Part shown: one piece after another, positions 16,879 to 25,307 of the stretch | Layout of the letters: every line of letters begins with the position of its first letter | How positions within the stretch are numbered: position 1 is the first letter of the stretch | Origin: Pedobacter sp. ASV28 | GTDB lineage: Bacteria > Bacteroidota > Bacteroidia > Sphingobacteriales > Sphingobacteriaceae | DNA: 64,000 nucleotides | Assembly: GCF_016428855.1 (NCBI RefSeq) | Contig: NZ_JAELTN010000015.1 | Coordinates: 1 to 64,000, forward strand | Direction: 5' to 3' | Program-made: the position numbers and the translations under genes | The notes under the pieces: model-generated | What the model saw: only the letters and a program-made list of their open reading frames with translations | Database searches by the model: none | Told to the model about the DNA's origin: nothing

Positions 16879-19776
16879 TTAGTTTAATAAATCCCTAATG
16901 TCATCCTTGCTAAGGGATTTGAAGAAACTTTCTTCTGTGGTGATCAAAGAACTTGCCAATGATTTTTTACGTCGTTGTAGGGCCAGTATCTTTTCTTCTA
17001 CGGTATCTTTTGAGATAAATTTATAGATGAACACTTTTTTATCTTGACCGATACGGTGTGTACGGTCTATGGCCTGTTGTTCAATGGCAGGATTCCACCA
17101 GGGGTCTAATATAAATACATAATCGGCCTGGGTTAGGTTTAAGCCTACACCACCCGCCTTTATAGAGATAAGGAAAACCCTTAAATCTTCATTTTGTTGA
17201 AATTCTGATACAATTTCACCCCGGTTTCGAGTACTCCCGTCTAAATAGGCATAGTGGATCGATTCTTTCTCCAGGTGCTTTCTAAAAATATCAAGGTGTT
17301 TTACAAACTGTGAAAATATCAAGACCTTATGCCCACCTTTGAGCACATTATCAAGGGTGTGCATTACATTTTCAAATTTGCCCGAATCGGATCGATATTC
17401 TTCATCGATCATGACGGGGTGGTTGGCCAACTGTCTGAGCGCCGTTAGGCCCTGTAAGATCTGAATTTGTTTTTGGGCGTAGGTGCCATTGTCCATACTG
17501 CTTAAAAGATCATTACGATAGGCCGATTTGGTTTTTTCATAATAAGCCGCTTGATCTTCGCTCATATCACAGTAAAAGATATGTTCGGTTTTGGGTGGCA
17601 GTTCTGCAGCAACCTGTTCTTTGGTACGGCGCAATACAAAGGGTTTAATAATGGCCTGTAATTTCCTGGCTTTATCTTCGTCCTTGCGTTTTTCTATGGC
17701 CTGCACATATTCTTCATTAAAGAAAGATTGTGTACCCAATAAGCCGGGATTGAGAAAAGTAAGCTGTGTCCAAAGATCACTTACCGAATTTTCGATAGGC
17801 GTTCCACTCAATACCAGCTTATGCCTTGATTTCAGCATACGTACGGCTTTGAACGATTTTGAGGAAGGATTTTTGATGTTCTGGCTCTCGTCTAAAATGA
17901 TATAATTAAAATAAAAGCCCTGTAAAATTTCTGAATCCACCCGAGTGATGCCATAAGTGGTAATGACCACATCAAAATTATCGAAATGACTGACCTCCTT
18001 ATTCCTATTGGTTCCCGTATGGGATAATATTTTTAAGGTAGGGGTGAATTTCTTCGCTTCGTTAAGCCAGTTATAGATTAAAGAGGTTGGCATAATGATC
18101 AAAGAAGTACTGTGTGTAGCCGACTGCTGGTCTTCTTCTTTTAACTTCTGCAGCATGGCCAACGTTTGTATGGTCTTTCCCAAACCCATATCATCGGCCA
18201 AACATCCGCCAAAATTATATTCCCTCAGAAAACTGAACCAATTGTAGCCTGCCTTTTGGTAATGGCGCAGTTCGCCCTTAAAATTTACCGGCATGGAGAA
18301 GTCAGAAATTTCCTCGAAATCGTTCAGCTTTTGTAGCTTACGGTCCAAGGTTACATTGGTAATGCTATCTTCAGCTAAATCGTTGATCAGCCCTATATGA
18401 TGCTTCTTGAGCTTAAGGTTTTTTCCTCCATCTGACAAGCTGAATAAACTACTGTACTGTGTAAACCATTTTTCAGGAATGATGGCAATTTCGCCATCAG
18501 GCAGTATAAACTCTCTTTTTTTGTGTAAAATATGTTGTTTAAGGGAAATAAAGGGAATGGGATGGATCCCAAAATACACTATGGCGTTAATGTCGAACCA
18601 ATCATTATCTTCCTTAATTTCAAAATCTATTTTATTTGCGCCCAATACAAAGCGTTTGCCTGTACTGGCCTGTTCTATCTCGAATCCCTGGGCTGTTAAA
18701 GTTTCAATGTTTTCGTTGACCCAGGTAATGATTGCATAGGAGGCGTTGTGGTTCTCGTTAAGGTTGGGCAGCTCCAAATGATGAAATAGTGCGCTCACCT
18801 TTTTCAACCCTAATTCGGTAAGAAAGGTAAATTGTTGCTTTTCCCAATCAATATTGCGTTTAATACGCGTAAAAGTATAATTATCCCCATCCTTGCTCAG
18901 CCTAACGGTCACTTTGTGTTCGTTGCCCATTGCAAAGTTATATTTGCCATATTTGAAATAGAGTTGAATTTGGGATACACCGCCGTCTACATAAATGACT
19001 TTGATCACCGCTTGTGGCTCATGCTTTTCGGTTTTGATCTCAAAGCCTTCGGCATAAACATGATATTTTTCGATGAGCGGGGCAACAAACTTTTCGAAAT
19101 AAGTTTCCTCTGTTGATTTTGGAATGGTAATATAACGTTTGTTAAGGAACGGAGTTAGTTTCTTTCCTTCAAAATCCTGCTCAAAAAAATAAAGCACATC
19201 GTTGAGTAACAACCATGCGGGCTGGTTACAGATAACCTGTGCATCCTTGAACATAAAATCGATACGTAGGCCCTGATATTTAATGGTAGGAAAATAGCGG
19301 GTTTCTGTTTCGTTCCTCCTAAAATGGAATAGAATGGTAGCAGCTTCGGTAGCCAGGTCGATCTTTCGCTCTGCCGGCCAGCCATCCTTATCCATCAGGT
19401 ATAAGCTGTCTTTTGTTTTTAGTATTTCCAAAACCTCGGCCAGCTTCCTTTCTATTTTAGGGCGGACACTATCGTAAAACTTATCATTGTAGAACTTGCT
19501 GAAAAATTCAAATGGCCTAATTGCCTTTTTATGGTACTTCTTGATGATATAATCCTGTTCGGTTTCATCGAGGATTTTGATCAGCTTAAAGTCTATATCA
19601 CTTAAATGCTTGGCAAACTCTTGTGCGGTATGGGTAAATAAACGCTGGTAGGTTAGGGAGAAATCGCCCTGAGGGTTTAATTGTACAATGTGTGGTTCAA
19701 TCAAATAGCCCAGATAATCATGTTTGCACAATGAATAAACAATCTGACATGGAACTGAACTATTTACACGTAACAT
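16879..19776 (-). CDS. SNF2/RapA-like DEAD/DEAH helicase-ATPase
   Basis: The 965-residue protein has a long N-terminal region (1-500) of unknown fold and a C-terminal SNF2 ATPase. Motif I is CLADDMGLGKTIQTLAML near residue 530, motif II LDESQNIKNP near 628 (DESQ in place of DEAH), and motif VI DRTHRIGQDKKVFIYKFI near 905. Such proteins translocate on double-stranded DNA and remodel protein-DNA or transcription complexes. The family is common in Bacteroidota without a known partner. No restriction, BREX or DISARM genes are nearby, so a defence role is not supported here. Confidence 0.92.
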   Translation of the reverse strand: MLRVNSSVPCQIVYSLCKHDYLGYLIEPHIVQLNPQGDFSLTYQRLFTHTAQEFAKHLSDIDFKLIKILDETEQDYIIKKYHKKAIRPFEFFSKFYNDKFYDSVRPKIERKLAEVLEILKTKDSLYLMDKDGWPAERKIDLATEAATILFHFRRNETETRYFPTIKYQGLRIDFMFKDAQVICNQPAWLLLNDVLYFFEQDFEGKKLTPFLNKRYITIPKSTEETYFEKFVAPLIEKYHVYAEGFEIKTEKHEPQAVIKVIYVDGGVSQIQLYFKYGKYNFAMGNEHKVTVRLSKDGDNYTFTRIKRNIDWEKQQFTFLTELGLKKVSALFHHLELPNLNENHNASYAIITWVNENIETLTAQGFEIEQASTGKRFVLGANKIDFEIKEDNDWFDINAIVYFGIHPIPFISLKQHILHKKREFILPDGEIAIIPEKWFTQYSSLFSLSDGGKNLKLKKHHIGLINDLAEDSITNVTLDRKLQKLNDFEEISDFSMPVNFKGELRHYQKAGYNWFSFLREYNFGGCLADDMGLGKTIQTLAMLQKLKEEDQQSATHSTSLIIMPTSLIYNWLNEAKKFTPTLKILSHTGTNRNKEVSHFDNFDVVITTYGITRVDSEILQGFYFNYIILDESQNIKNPSSKSFKAVRMLKSRHKLVLSGTPIENSVSDLWTQLTFLNPGLLGTQSFFNEEYVQAIEKRKDEDKARKLQAIIKPFVLRRTKEQVAAELPPKTEHIFYCDMSEDQAAYYEKTKSAYRNDLLSSMDNGTYAQKQIQILQGLTALRQLANHPVMIDEEYRSDSGKFENVMHTLDNVLKGGHKVLIFSQFVKHLDIFRKHLEKESIHYAYLDGSTRNRGEIVSEFQQNEDLRVFLISIKAGGVGLNLTQADYVFILDPWWNPAIEQQAIDRTHRIGQDKKVFIYKFISKDTVEEKILALQRRKKSLASSLITTEESFFKSLSKDDIRDLLN

Positions 19777-20061
19777 TTACTTAGGGCTAAAACAATTAAA
19801 AGGTAAGCTGCTAAAAAATTTTAAACTTACATTAAATAGTTGTTTTTTCAAACCCCATGTAGCTGTTTTTTTGAAAATTCCTTAAAAAATAAGTAGGCTG
19901 TTCGTCGAAAATTTACAGGCGTTCGTCTAGAGTTAGTTGGTTGTGGTATAAAACCCGAAAACTTGATGCAACCTTTTCCGCTTAGTGCAGTCTTATTCTC
20001 GAAAGCTTTCCAAAAAGGATGGCAATAAACAGAAAATCAAAAAGATAAAAATATTAAGGTT

Positions 20062-20724
20062 ATGAAAACTTCTATTAAAAATTTATTCGCAGTAGCATTA
20101 ACAATGGTTGTATTTACAGGTTCTGCATTTGCTGCAGAGGTAAAAGAAAGTGTTAAGGACATTAGTACAAACCAAAAAGTAACCATCTTGGCAGCCGTGA
20201 AAAACATTAACAAGATTGTAGTCAATGGTAATGTGGAGGTGTTCGTGGTACAGGCACCAACAGAAAGTGTAAAGGTGTATGACAGCTACTATTCTAAAAA
20301 TGCCTTGGTACAGCAACAAGATGGCGTGCTGCGCATCAGCTCTTTTGAAAAAGAACCTCTAACGGTAACGGTGTATGTACGCAACCTGTCTGCTATAGAA
20401 GCAGCAGATCAGGCAACGGTTAAAACTGTTGGGAAAGTAAACTTTTTAAGCTTGGATGTGTTGTTGAAAGATAAAGCGAGTGCAGATATCAATGCCAATA
20501 CCGTAAGCTTAAACACTACGGTTAAAGATGCAGCAAGTTTAAAATTAAGCGGTTCAACTGCCGAGCATTATGCGGTAATGGGCTCCGCTGCAAAAATGAG
20601 CATGGGACAATTTGTAGCAGATTGTTCAGATGTGAAATCACTTGCTCCGGTATATTCACAAGCAAAGGTAGCTCCGCAAACCTTGGAGACCTTGGCCACC
20701 GCCGATGAGTTATTGGCTAAATAA
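20062..20724 (+). CDS. Secreted GIN-domain (DUF2807-type) protein
   Basis: The 220-residue protein has a Sec signal (MKTSIKNLFAVALTMVVFTGSAFA). A right-handed beta-helix-like GIN domain follows, with repeating hydrophobic/T/S/D strands (VNGNVEVFVVQAPTESVKVY, then ADQATVKTVGKVNFLSLDVL, DKASADINANTVSLNTTV, DAASLKLSG). These are cell-surface or periplasmic proteins of unknown role. It is a single gene ended by a very strong terminator. Confidence 0.85.
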   Translation: MKTSIKNLFAVALTMVVFTGSAFAAEVKESVKDISTNQKVTILAAVKNINKIVVNGNVEVFVVQAPTESVKVYDSYYSKNALVQQQDGVLRISSFEKEPLTVTVYVRNLSAIEAADQATVKTVGKVNFLSLDVLLKDKASADINANTVSLNTTVKDAASLKLSGSTAEHYAVMGSAAKMSMGQFVADCSDVKSLAPVYSQAKVAPQTLETLATADELLAK

Positions 20725-20759
20725 AATTCGTCCCCTTCATAGGGCTCTATATAAATGTA

Positions 20760-20795
20760 AAAGGGTATCCAAATCAATTGGATACCCTTTTTTTT
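20760..20795 (+). terminator. Strong Rho-independent terminator
   Basis: A perfect 13-bp stem AAAGGGTATCCAA/TTGGATACCCTTT (20760-20772 with 20778-20790, loop ATCAA) followed by eight T. It ends the GIN-domain gene. Confidence 0.95.
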
Positions 20796-20835
20796 ATTCC
20801 TAATTGTTTATTTTGGCGGTAATTAATGATGTTGT

Positions 20836-21420
20836 ATGCAGAAATTAACTTACTATGAGCAGCTGTTCAAAGTTTTCTCTCTCATGGGGCCACTCTCTAA
20901 TTCTTTACAAGAGGCCATTATGGAAAACAGCAAGATGGTAGAGGTGCCTAAAAAACAAAAGCTATTAAGCGAAGGCCAAAAAAGCGATAGTATTTACTTC
21001 ATTATAAAGGGAGGGGTAAGAATATTCTATCTGAACAAAGCGGGCGCTGAAACTAATACATGGTTTTTGTTTGAGAATGAGTTGGTCATCTCTGTTTACA
21101 GCTTTTTTACTTCGCAGCGAAGTTTCGAGTATATTGAAACTTTGGAAAATTGTACCCTTATCACTTTAACGAAAGAAAAGTTAGATTGGCTGTATCAAAA
21201 TTTTTTAGAGTTTAATATCATTGGCAGACGATTAACAGAGTTATATTATGTGCGTAATGAAGCCCAAGCAAATTCCCTAAGAATGTTTTCGGCAAAGGAA
21301 CGCTATCAACAGTTGCTCAACATACAACCCCAGTTGTTACAAAGAGTATCCTTAGGTCATATCGCTTCTTATTTGGGCATTTCGGCAGAAACACTCAGTC
21401 GTATAAGAAAGCAACAATAA
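20836..21420 (+). CDS. Crp/Fnr-family transcriptional regulator
   Basis: The 194-residue protein is of the same type as 16299-16874 but distinct in sequence. It has a cNMP beta-roll (about residues 20-115; KQKLLSEGQKSDSIYFIIKGGVRIFYL) and a C-terminal HTH (VSLGHIASYLGISAETLSRIRK). No target is evident; the next gene on the same strand starts 76 bases later. Residues contacting cAMP in Crp are not obvious. Confidence 0.9.
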   Translation: MQKLTYYEQLFKVFSLMGPLSNSLQEAIMENSKMVEVPKKQKLLSEGQKSDSIYFIIKGGVRIFYLNKAGAETNTWFLFENELVISVYSFFTSQRSFEYIETLENCTLITLTKEKLDWLYQNFLEFNIIGRRLTELYYVRNEAQANSLRMFSAKERYQQLLNIQPQLLQRVSLGHIASYLGISAETLSRIRKQQ

Positions 21421-21496
21421 CATTTTTCATCTTTTGACTTTTGTCAAAAAATGGTGAGCCGAACTTTTATAGTTTTGAAACATAAATTTTAGGAAT

Positions 21497-22906
21497 ATGA
21501 AAAATCATCTATTTAAAGCCAGCATTATCCTGCTTCTTCTTGTTGTTGGGTGGGGATGTAAAAAAGAAAATCAGTCTGAACGATCGCCAGATCAATTGCG
21601 AATAAATAAGCTCGAACTTTGGTATAAAGCTAACCATGTAGTATCTGAACAAAATCTTTTTAGTCAATTACAGCCTAATTGGGAAACTGTTTATGTTAAG
21701 CAGGTTGGAAACCAAAATGTGTATGAATTGGAGCTTGAAAATCCACAAAAGTTGATGGTGAGAAACTCCTCAAAAGAATTACCAAACTTCGATAAAGAAA
21801 GTAAAAAGCATATTATTAAATTACTGATTTTTGAAGATGTTAAATCAGATAAAATACAATATGCCAGTTACATGACTGCTGAAAATGTGGCTGAGAGCGA
21901 TTTTGCTAAGTTGCATTACAAAAATGTGGGGGATTTTACGGGAACTATTTATTACTATCATTTTGGCGGAGGATTATCCAATGGCTGGATATACCATAAT
22001 GGTAAAATCAAAAACAAACTTACTGCAACCACCGAAGTACAATACCAATACCAGCAGAAGCAATATGCAGACGGAAAGCAAACTGACAATGTGGACTGCT
22101 ATTCGCTAATGGTAGAGCATTATATGTACGTATGTGTATATGTAGGCAGTTATTCAGACTGCAGATGGCAGTCTATGGGGTATAGTTATGTTGAAGGTTG
22201 CGTTATTTCAGAAGAAACCGAAGACGTGCCTAGTGATGTTCCAGGTGGCTATGGAGGAGGAGGTGGGGGTACTGGTTCTGCCACTCCTATTACAGATATT
22301 AAACACAAACTTGACAGCTTTCCTTGTGCAAAGAATTTGATCACTCAGATGAATAATTTGAATTCCGATTTATCAAATCTTATTAAAAATGCTTTTAACA
22401 AGAATGATCGGATCAATTTAACGATTGAACCAAATTATTCGCTACAAGGTACATCAACGGATGGTGTATTAGGACAAAATTCAAAATTTACATATAATAA
22501 TCAGTTATATTTTAACATAAGTGTTGGTATAAATCCAGATATTTTAAAAAATGCGACTAAAGAATATATATTAGTTACTATTTATCATGAAGCTATACAT
22601 GCTTATCTTGCCCTAAAAAAGGCAGAGCTTAGTGAAACAGAATTTAACAATCAATTTGCAGGACTTTATGTAAATGGAGGCCGGCTAATCGGTGTACAAG
22701 ATCCTCAGCATTGGTCTATGGGATATACGAATTTTGTAAATGGTTTAAAAAATATAATACTTGCTTATAATCCTAGTTTCAATGCCGATAGAGCTCATGC
22801 TTTAGCATTAGGAGGAATTGTCTCCTTAACACCAGAACAAGCAGCTATAAACCAACAAGAGAAAAACACAACTATCCTTGGTTATACTGGCACTAAATGT
22901 CCATAA
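21497..22906 (+). CDS. SPII lipoprotein with Gly-rich linker and HEAIH metalloprotease-like C-terminal domain
   Basis: The 469-residue protein has a lipoprotein signal (MKNHLFKASIILLLLVVGWGC, Cys21). Its N-terminal part (about 22-235) has a late Cys/Tyr-rich stretch (VDCYSLMVEHYMYVCVYVG, SDCRW, EGCVI). A glycine linker near residues 250-260 (YGGGGGGTGS) is followed by a C-terminal domain of about 205 residues with VTIYHEAIHAYLALKK. HEAIH fits the zinc HExxH consensus, and a later HW or HA could give the third ligand. The linker plus separate tail recalls Bacteroidota surface lipoproteins with exchangeable C-terminal effector domains. Base composition becomes more AT-rich after the linker, which suggests tail exchange. 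Activity is inferred from one motif only. Confidence 0.72.
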   Translation: MKNHLFKASIILLLLVVGWGCKKENQSERSPDQLRINKLELWYKANHVVSEQNLFSQLQPNWETVYVKQVGNQNVYELELENPQKLMVRNSSKELPNFDKESKKHIIKLLIFEDVKSDKIQYASYMTAENVAESDFAKLHYKNVGDFTGTIYYYHFGGGLSNGWIYHNGKIKNKLTATTEVQYQYQQKQYADGKQTDNVDCYSLMVEHYMYVCVYVGSYSDCRWQSMGYSYVEGCVISEETEDVPSDVPGGYGGGGGGTGSATPITDIKHKLDSFPCAKNLITQMNNLNSDLSNLIKNAFNKNDRINLTIEPNYSLQGTSTDGVLGQNSKFTYNNQLYFNISVGINPDILKNATKEYILVTIYHEAIHAYLALKKAELSETEFNNQFAGLYVNGGRLIGVQDPQHWSMGYTNFVNGLKNIILAYNPSFNADRAHALALGGIVSLTPEQAAINQQEKNTTILGYTGTKCP

Positions 22907-22920
22907 AAAATTAATTAATT

Positions 22921-23493
22921 ATGAAAACAGTTACTCTTTTCTCTCTATTTCTTTTGGGTTGTCTATTCTCATTTGGACAAAGCAAAAAAGTTGAACCTCC
23001 TACCTTAGCGGTGTATCGGCTATTTGCTGATGCAAAGCCTATGCTCAAAGACAGCCTCGCCATTTACGCTTTTAATTTTGAGCTCAACATCTCAAAGAAG
23101 AATGGCAATACAAAGGTTACCCGCATAACCGCAAATGATACTCTTGCTTTTATTCTTTTCCCAGAATACAACAAATTATTCTCTATAGATTATTCGTCTT
23201 TAATGAACTCAAAAAGCAATATTAGGCTAATCATTCCTGTTTTAATATATGGCAGTTCTCCAGAAAAGAAGATTTACAAAGATGGAGAAGGAAACCCTCT
23301 AATTAGCTTTAATGCAGCCGTTAATGCAGCTTATTCGTTATACAACCCATCAAAGTATAGTAACATAGCAGAAAGTCAAGTTGATTTGGGAAATCTAATT
23401 TATAGGAAAGCCAAAAAGAGGAAAGTCGCGGATGATTTTTGGGAGGCTGTGATTATGAACCCTATTCTCATAGAAATACATAATATAAAGTAG
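22921..23493 (+). CDS. Secreted protein of unknown function
   Basis: The 190-residue protein has a Sec signal (MKTVTLFSLFLLGCLFSFGQ). The mature part is basic and mixed alpha/beta with no recognised domain (KMLKDS-type helices, SLMNSKSNIRLIIPVLIYG, then AVNAAYSLYNPSKYSNIAE). It starts 15 bases after the HEAIH lipoprotein and is likely co-transcribed, so it may be a partner or a periplasmic inhibitor of it. That role is only a guess from position. Confidence 0.65.
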   Translation: MKTVTLFSLFLLGCLFSFGQSKKVEPPTLAVYRLFADAKPMLKDSLAIYAFNFELNISKKNGNTKVTRITANDTLAFILFPEYNKLFSIDYSSLMNSKSNIRLIIPVLIYGSSPEKKIYKDGEGNPLISFNAAVNAAYSLYNPSKYSNIAESQVDLGNLIYRKAKKRKVADDFWEAVIMNPILIEIHNIK

Positions 23494-23498
23494 TTAAT

Positions 23499-23659
23499 TC
23501 TTGACCTACAATGGCTTCTATGAGATTGTTTTTTCAACACTGATCAGGAGTGTGTTATAGTTGTCAAGAACTAGGCCCAGCTGTTATACTACTGACAAAA
23601 TATGGGTTAATTAGCGCTCAGATTAACACTTTTTACAATAGCAACATTAAAAATGTTGC
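23499..23659. promoter_or_regulatory. Structured leader before the 326-residue secreted protein gene
   Basis: The gap holds an 8-bp inverted repeat TTCTTGAC/GTCAAGAA about 70 bases apart and, 30 bases before the next gene, a perfect 8-bp hairpin GCAACATT/AATGTTGC (23641-23648 with 23652-23659, loop AAA). No T-run follows the second hairpin, so it is more likely a leader structure or operator than a terminator. Confidence 0.4.
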
Positions 23660-23689
23660 CTCAAACAAAAAACTTCCAACAAATTGCCC

Positions 23690-24664
23690 ATGAAGACATT
23701 AAGCATCTTTATAATATCATTAGCCATTTCTATTTCGGTTTATTCTCAGGAGTATATTGTATTTGAAGAACAAAAAGGGGCAAATAGCCGAGAATTATTG
23801 CAAGGCTTAAAATTATCACTAAATAGCGTTGAATTGGATTCTGGGGATACTTCTATTACTTTATATAACTGGTTTTTCTCTCCTCAGGTAGGTTTTAATT
23901 GGAAATCTTTGTCTCCTAGTCTTTCGATTTTATCTCAAAAGCTATTAAACAACTTAGTCATTGTTGCCGCTCCAATTGGCCAGACTGAGCGAAGAAAAAG
24001 CTTTAGAAAACTTTCGGCACAAGAGTTGGAAAAGCTTGAGGTTATTACAATAGACACTTTGCTAGGGCGATCATTATTAGACTTAAATAAGCATACCCTG
24101 CCACGAACGGTATACATGCCTCCGTTAAAAACAATACAATATGGGTTAATTGTTAAAAGAGGGCAAGATTTTTACTTGATTCAATCGCCTATTTTAATTA
24201 CATATTTTGTTGTCAGTTATGAGCCTGTTTATTTTCCAAACGAATTTAGAAATGGAACGTTAGCAATTAATCCCAATAATGCAACCTACGATTTTAAAAC
24301 TATAGACAACATCGAAAAAGAATTTCGTAAAAAAGAGCTTCCTCATAAGTGGCTAGAAAAAATTGTGGATCGAGTTTATTTGTCAAATATAGATTTAATG
24401 GTACCGCTTAATAAATCAATATTTTCTTTTTGGGAATATCCTAACGAGGATGTGATGAGCTCTCTATTAAATCTGAAAAATCTCCACGAATTTAATATGG
24501 GGCTTGGAAGTTTTCAATATATAGATGGTATTGGTATCGTTAATGCCACTTTAGATACTTTTTTAAAACATAAAATCCTTTTTCAGCAAAAGCCCTATTT
24601 TAAGATCAAGAATATTAATGGTATGGAACTAGACAAATTTATATTACAAATGCAGAAAAGGTGA
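23690..24664 (+). CDS. Secreted protein of unknown function
   Basis: About 324 residues starting MKTLSIFIISLAISISVYSQ (Sec signal, cleavage after about residue 20). An ATG two codons earlier (23684) is also possible. The mature part has no family motif that I recognise; it is AT-rich and Lys/Asn/Ile-rich like the two genes before it. No cysteines or HExxH are seen. It is probably periplasmic or surface-exposed and part of the same accessory patch. Confidence 0.65.
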   Translation: MKTLSIFIISLAISISVYSQEYIVFEEQKGANSRELLQGLKLSLNSVELDSGDTSITLYNWFFSPQVGFNWKSLSPSLSILSQKLLNNLVIVAAPIGQTERRKSFRKLSAQELEKLEVITIDTLLGRSLLDLNKHTLPRTVYMPPLKTIQYGLIVKRGQDFYLIQSPILITYFVVSYEPVYFPNEFRNGTLAINPNNATYDFKTIDNIEKEFRKKELPHKWLEKIVDRVYLSNIDLMVPLNKSIFSFWEYPNEDVMSSLLNLKNLHEFNMGLGSFQYIDGIGIVNATLDTFLKHKILFQQKPYFKIKNINGMELDKFILQMQKR

Positions 24665-24860
24665 TGTAGCCGCTTTAATGCGGCCGCTGCCGCACTAATT
24701 TTAAATAATTAAGTTATGGTTCCTATTTAATATTGGCAATTTGCTCATCTCGTATTTTGCAAGATGGATCGTCTAATGTAAAGGGTTATCTGGATATAAA
24801 AGCAATAACCGAGCTTCAACCAAATAAATAAGATCTGACTTAGTTAAGTATAATACTTTA
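24665..24860. other. Degraded coding remnant without a start
   Basis: A short frame ending at a stop at 24829-24831 reads QDGSSNVKGYLDIKAITEL and looks protein-like, but it has no good start and is followed by a frame change. It may be the worn 5' part of the pseudogene that follows, or of another gene. Confidence 0.35.
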
Positions 24861-25266
24861 ATGAGGTGCTGGCCTTTGGCAGTGTTGACTAAGTGAAGGT
24901 TAAATAATTATCAGTTGGTTAGGTCGTATCTTGGACACCCTGATTTGAGGGAAGTTAGTTTAAGAGCTTTGTTAGCTGATAATGATGAGGAAGATAGAAA
25001 AAAGTCTATAGCCTTATTTGATCTTTGCTATAGATGCGTTGTTAAACCCGAGTAAAATCAATATGTGAAGGAGTGCTTGTTGCTGTTCAAGCGAGGCATT
25101 CTTTTCCTAATGATTATCATTTTCCTTATGATGAGACCATAAGTCGTCCAGAATATTTTGAAACAATTACATCTATATATTTTTAGAAAAGTGTTTGAAA
25201 CACGGTCTTATAGATATTAGAAACAAAGCAGAAGAATCGTTAAACAGCTGTGAGCAGAAAATATAA
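24861..25266 (+). pseudogene. Decayed gene in three frames (unknown protein)
   Basis: Protein-like sequence runs through three phases. Phase A has an in-frame TGA near 24894, then YQLVRSYLGHPDLREVSLRA and LFDLCYRCVVKPE to a stop at 25053. Phase B starts near 25046 with SICEGVLVAVQARHSFPNDY and ISRPEYFETITSIYF, stopping at 25184. Phase C runs from about 25177 with FLEKCLKHGLIDIRNKAEES and ends at 25264-25266. The pieces join well if about one base is shifted near 25050 and a TA unit is removed at 25175-25180. This is an inactivated gene with at least two frameshifts and one nonsense codon. Family not recognised; by position it might be an old immunity or cargo gene. Confidence 0.6.
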
Positions 25267-25307
25267 AATATTATGGATAATCCTTTGAAACTTACATTAA
25301 ATAGTCA

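Noticed and set aside
16879..19776. SNF2 helicase as part of a phage-defence system
   Set aside because: No methylase, nuclease or other DISARM, BREX or similar gene is nearby; it looks like the common Bacteroidota housekeeping type.
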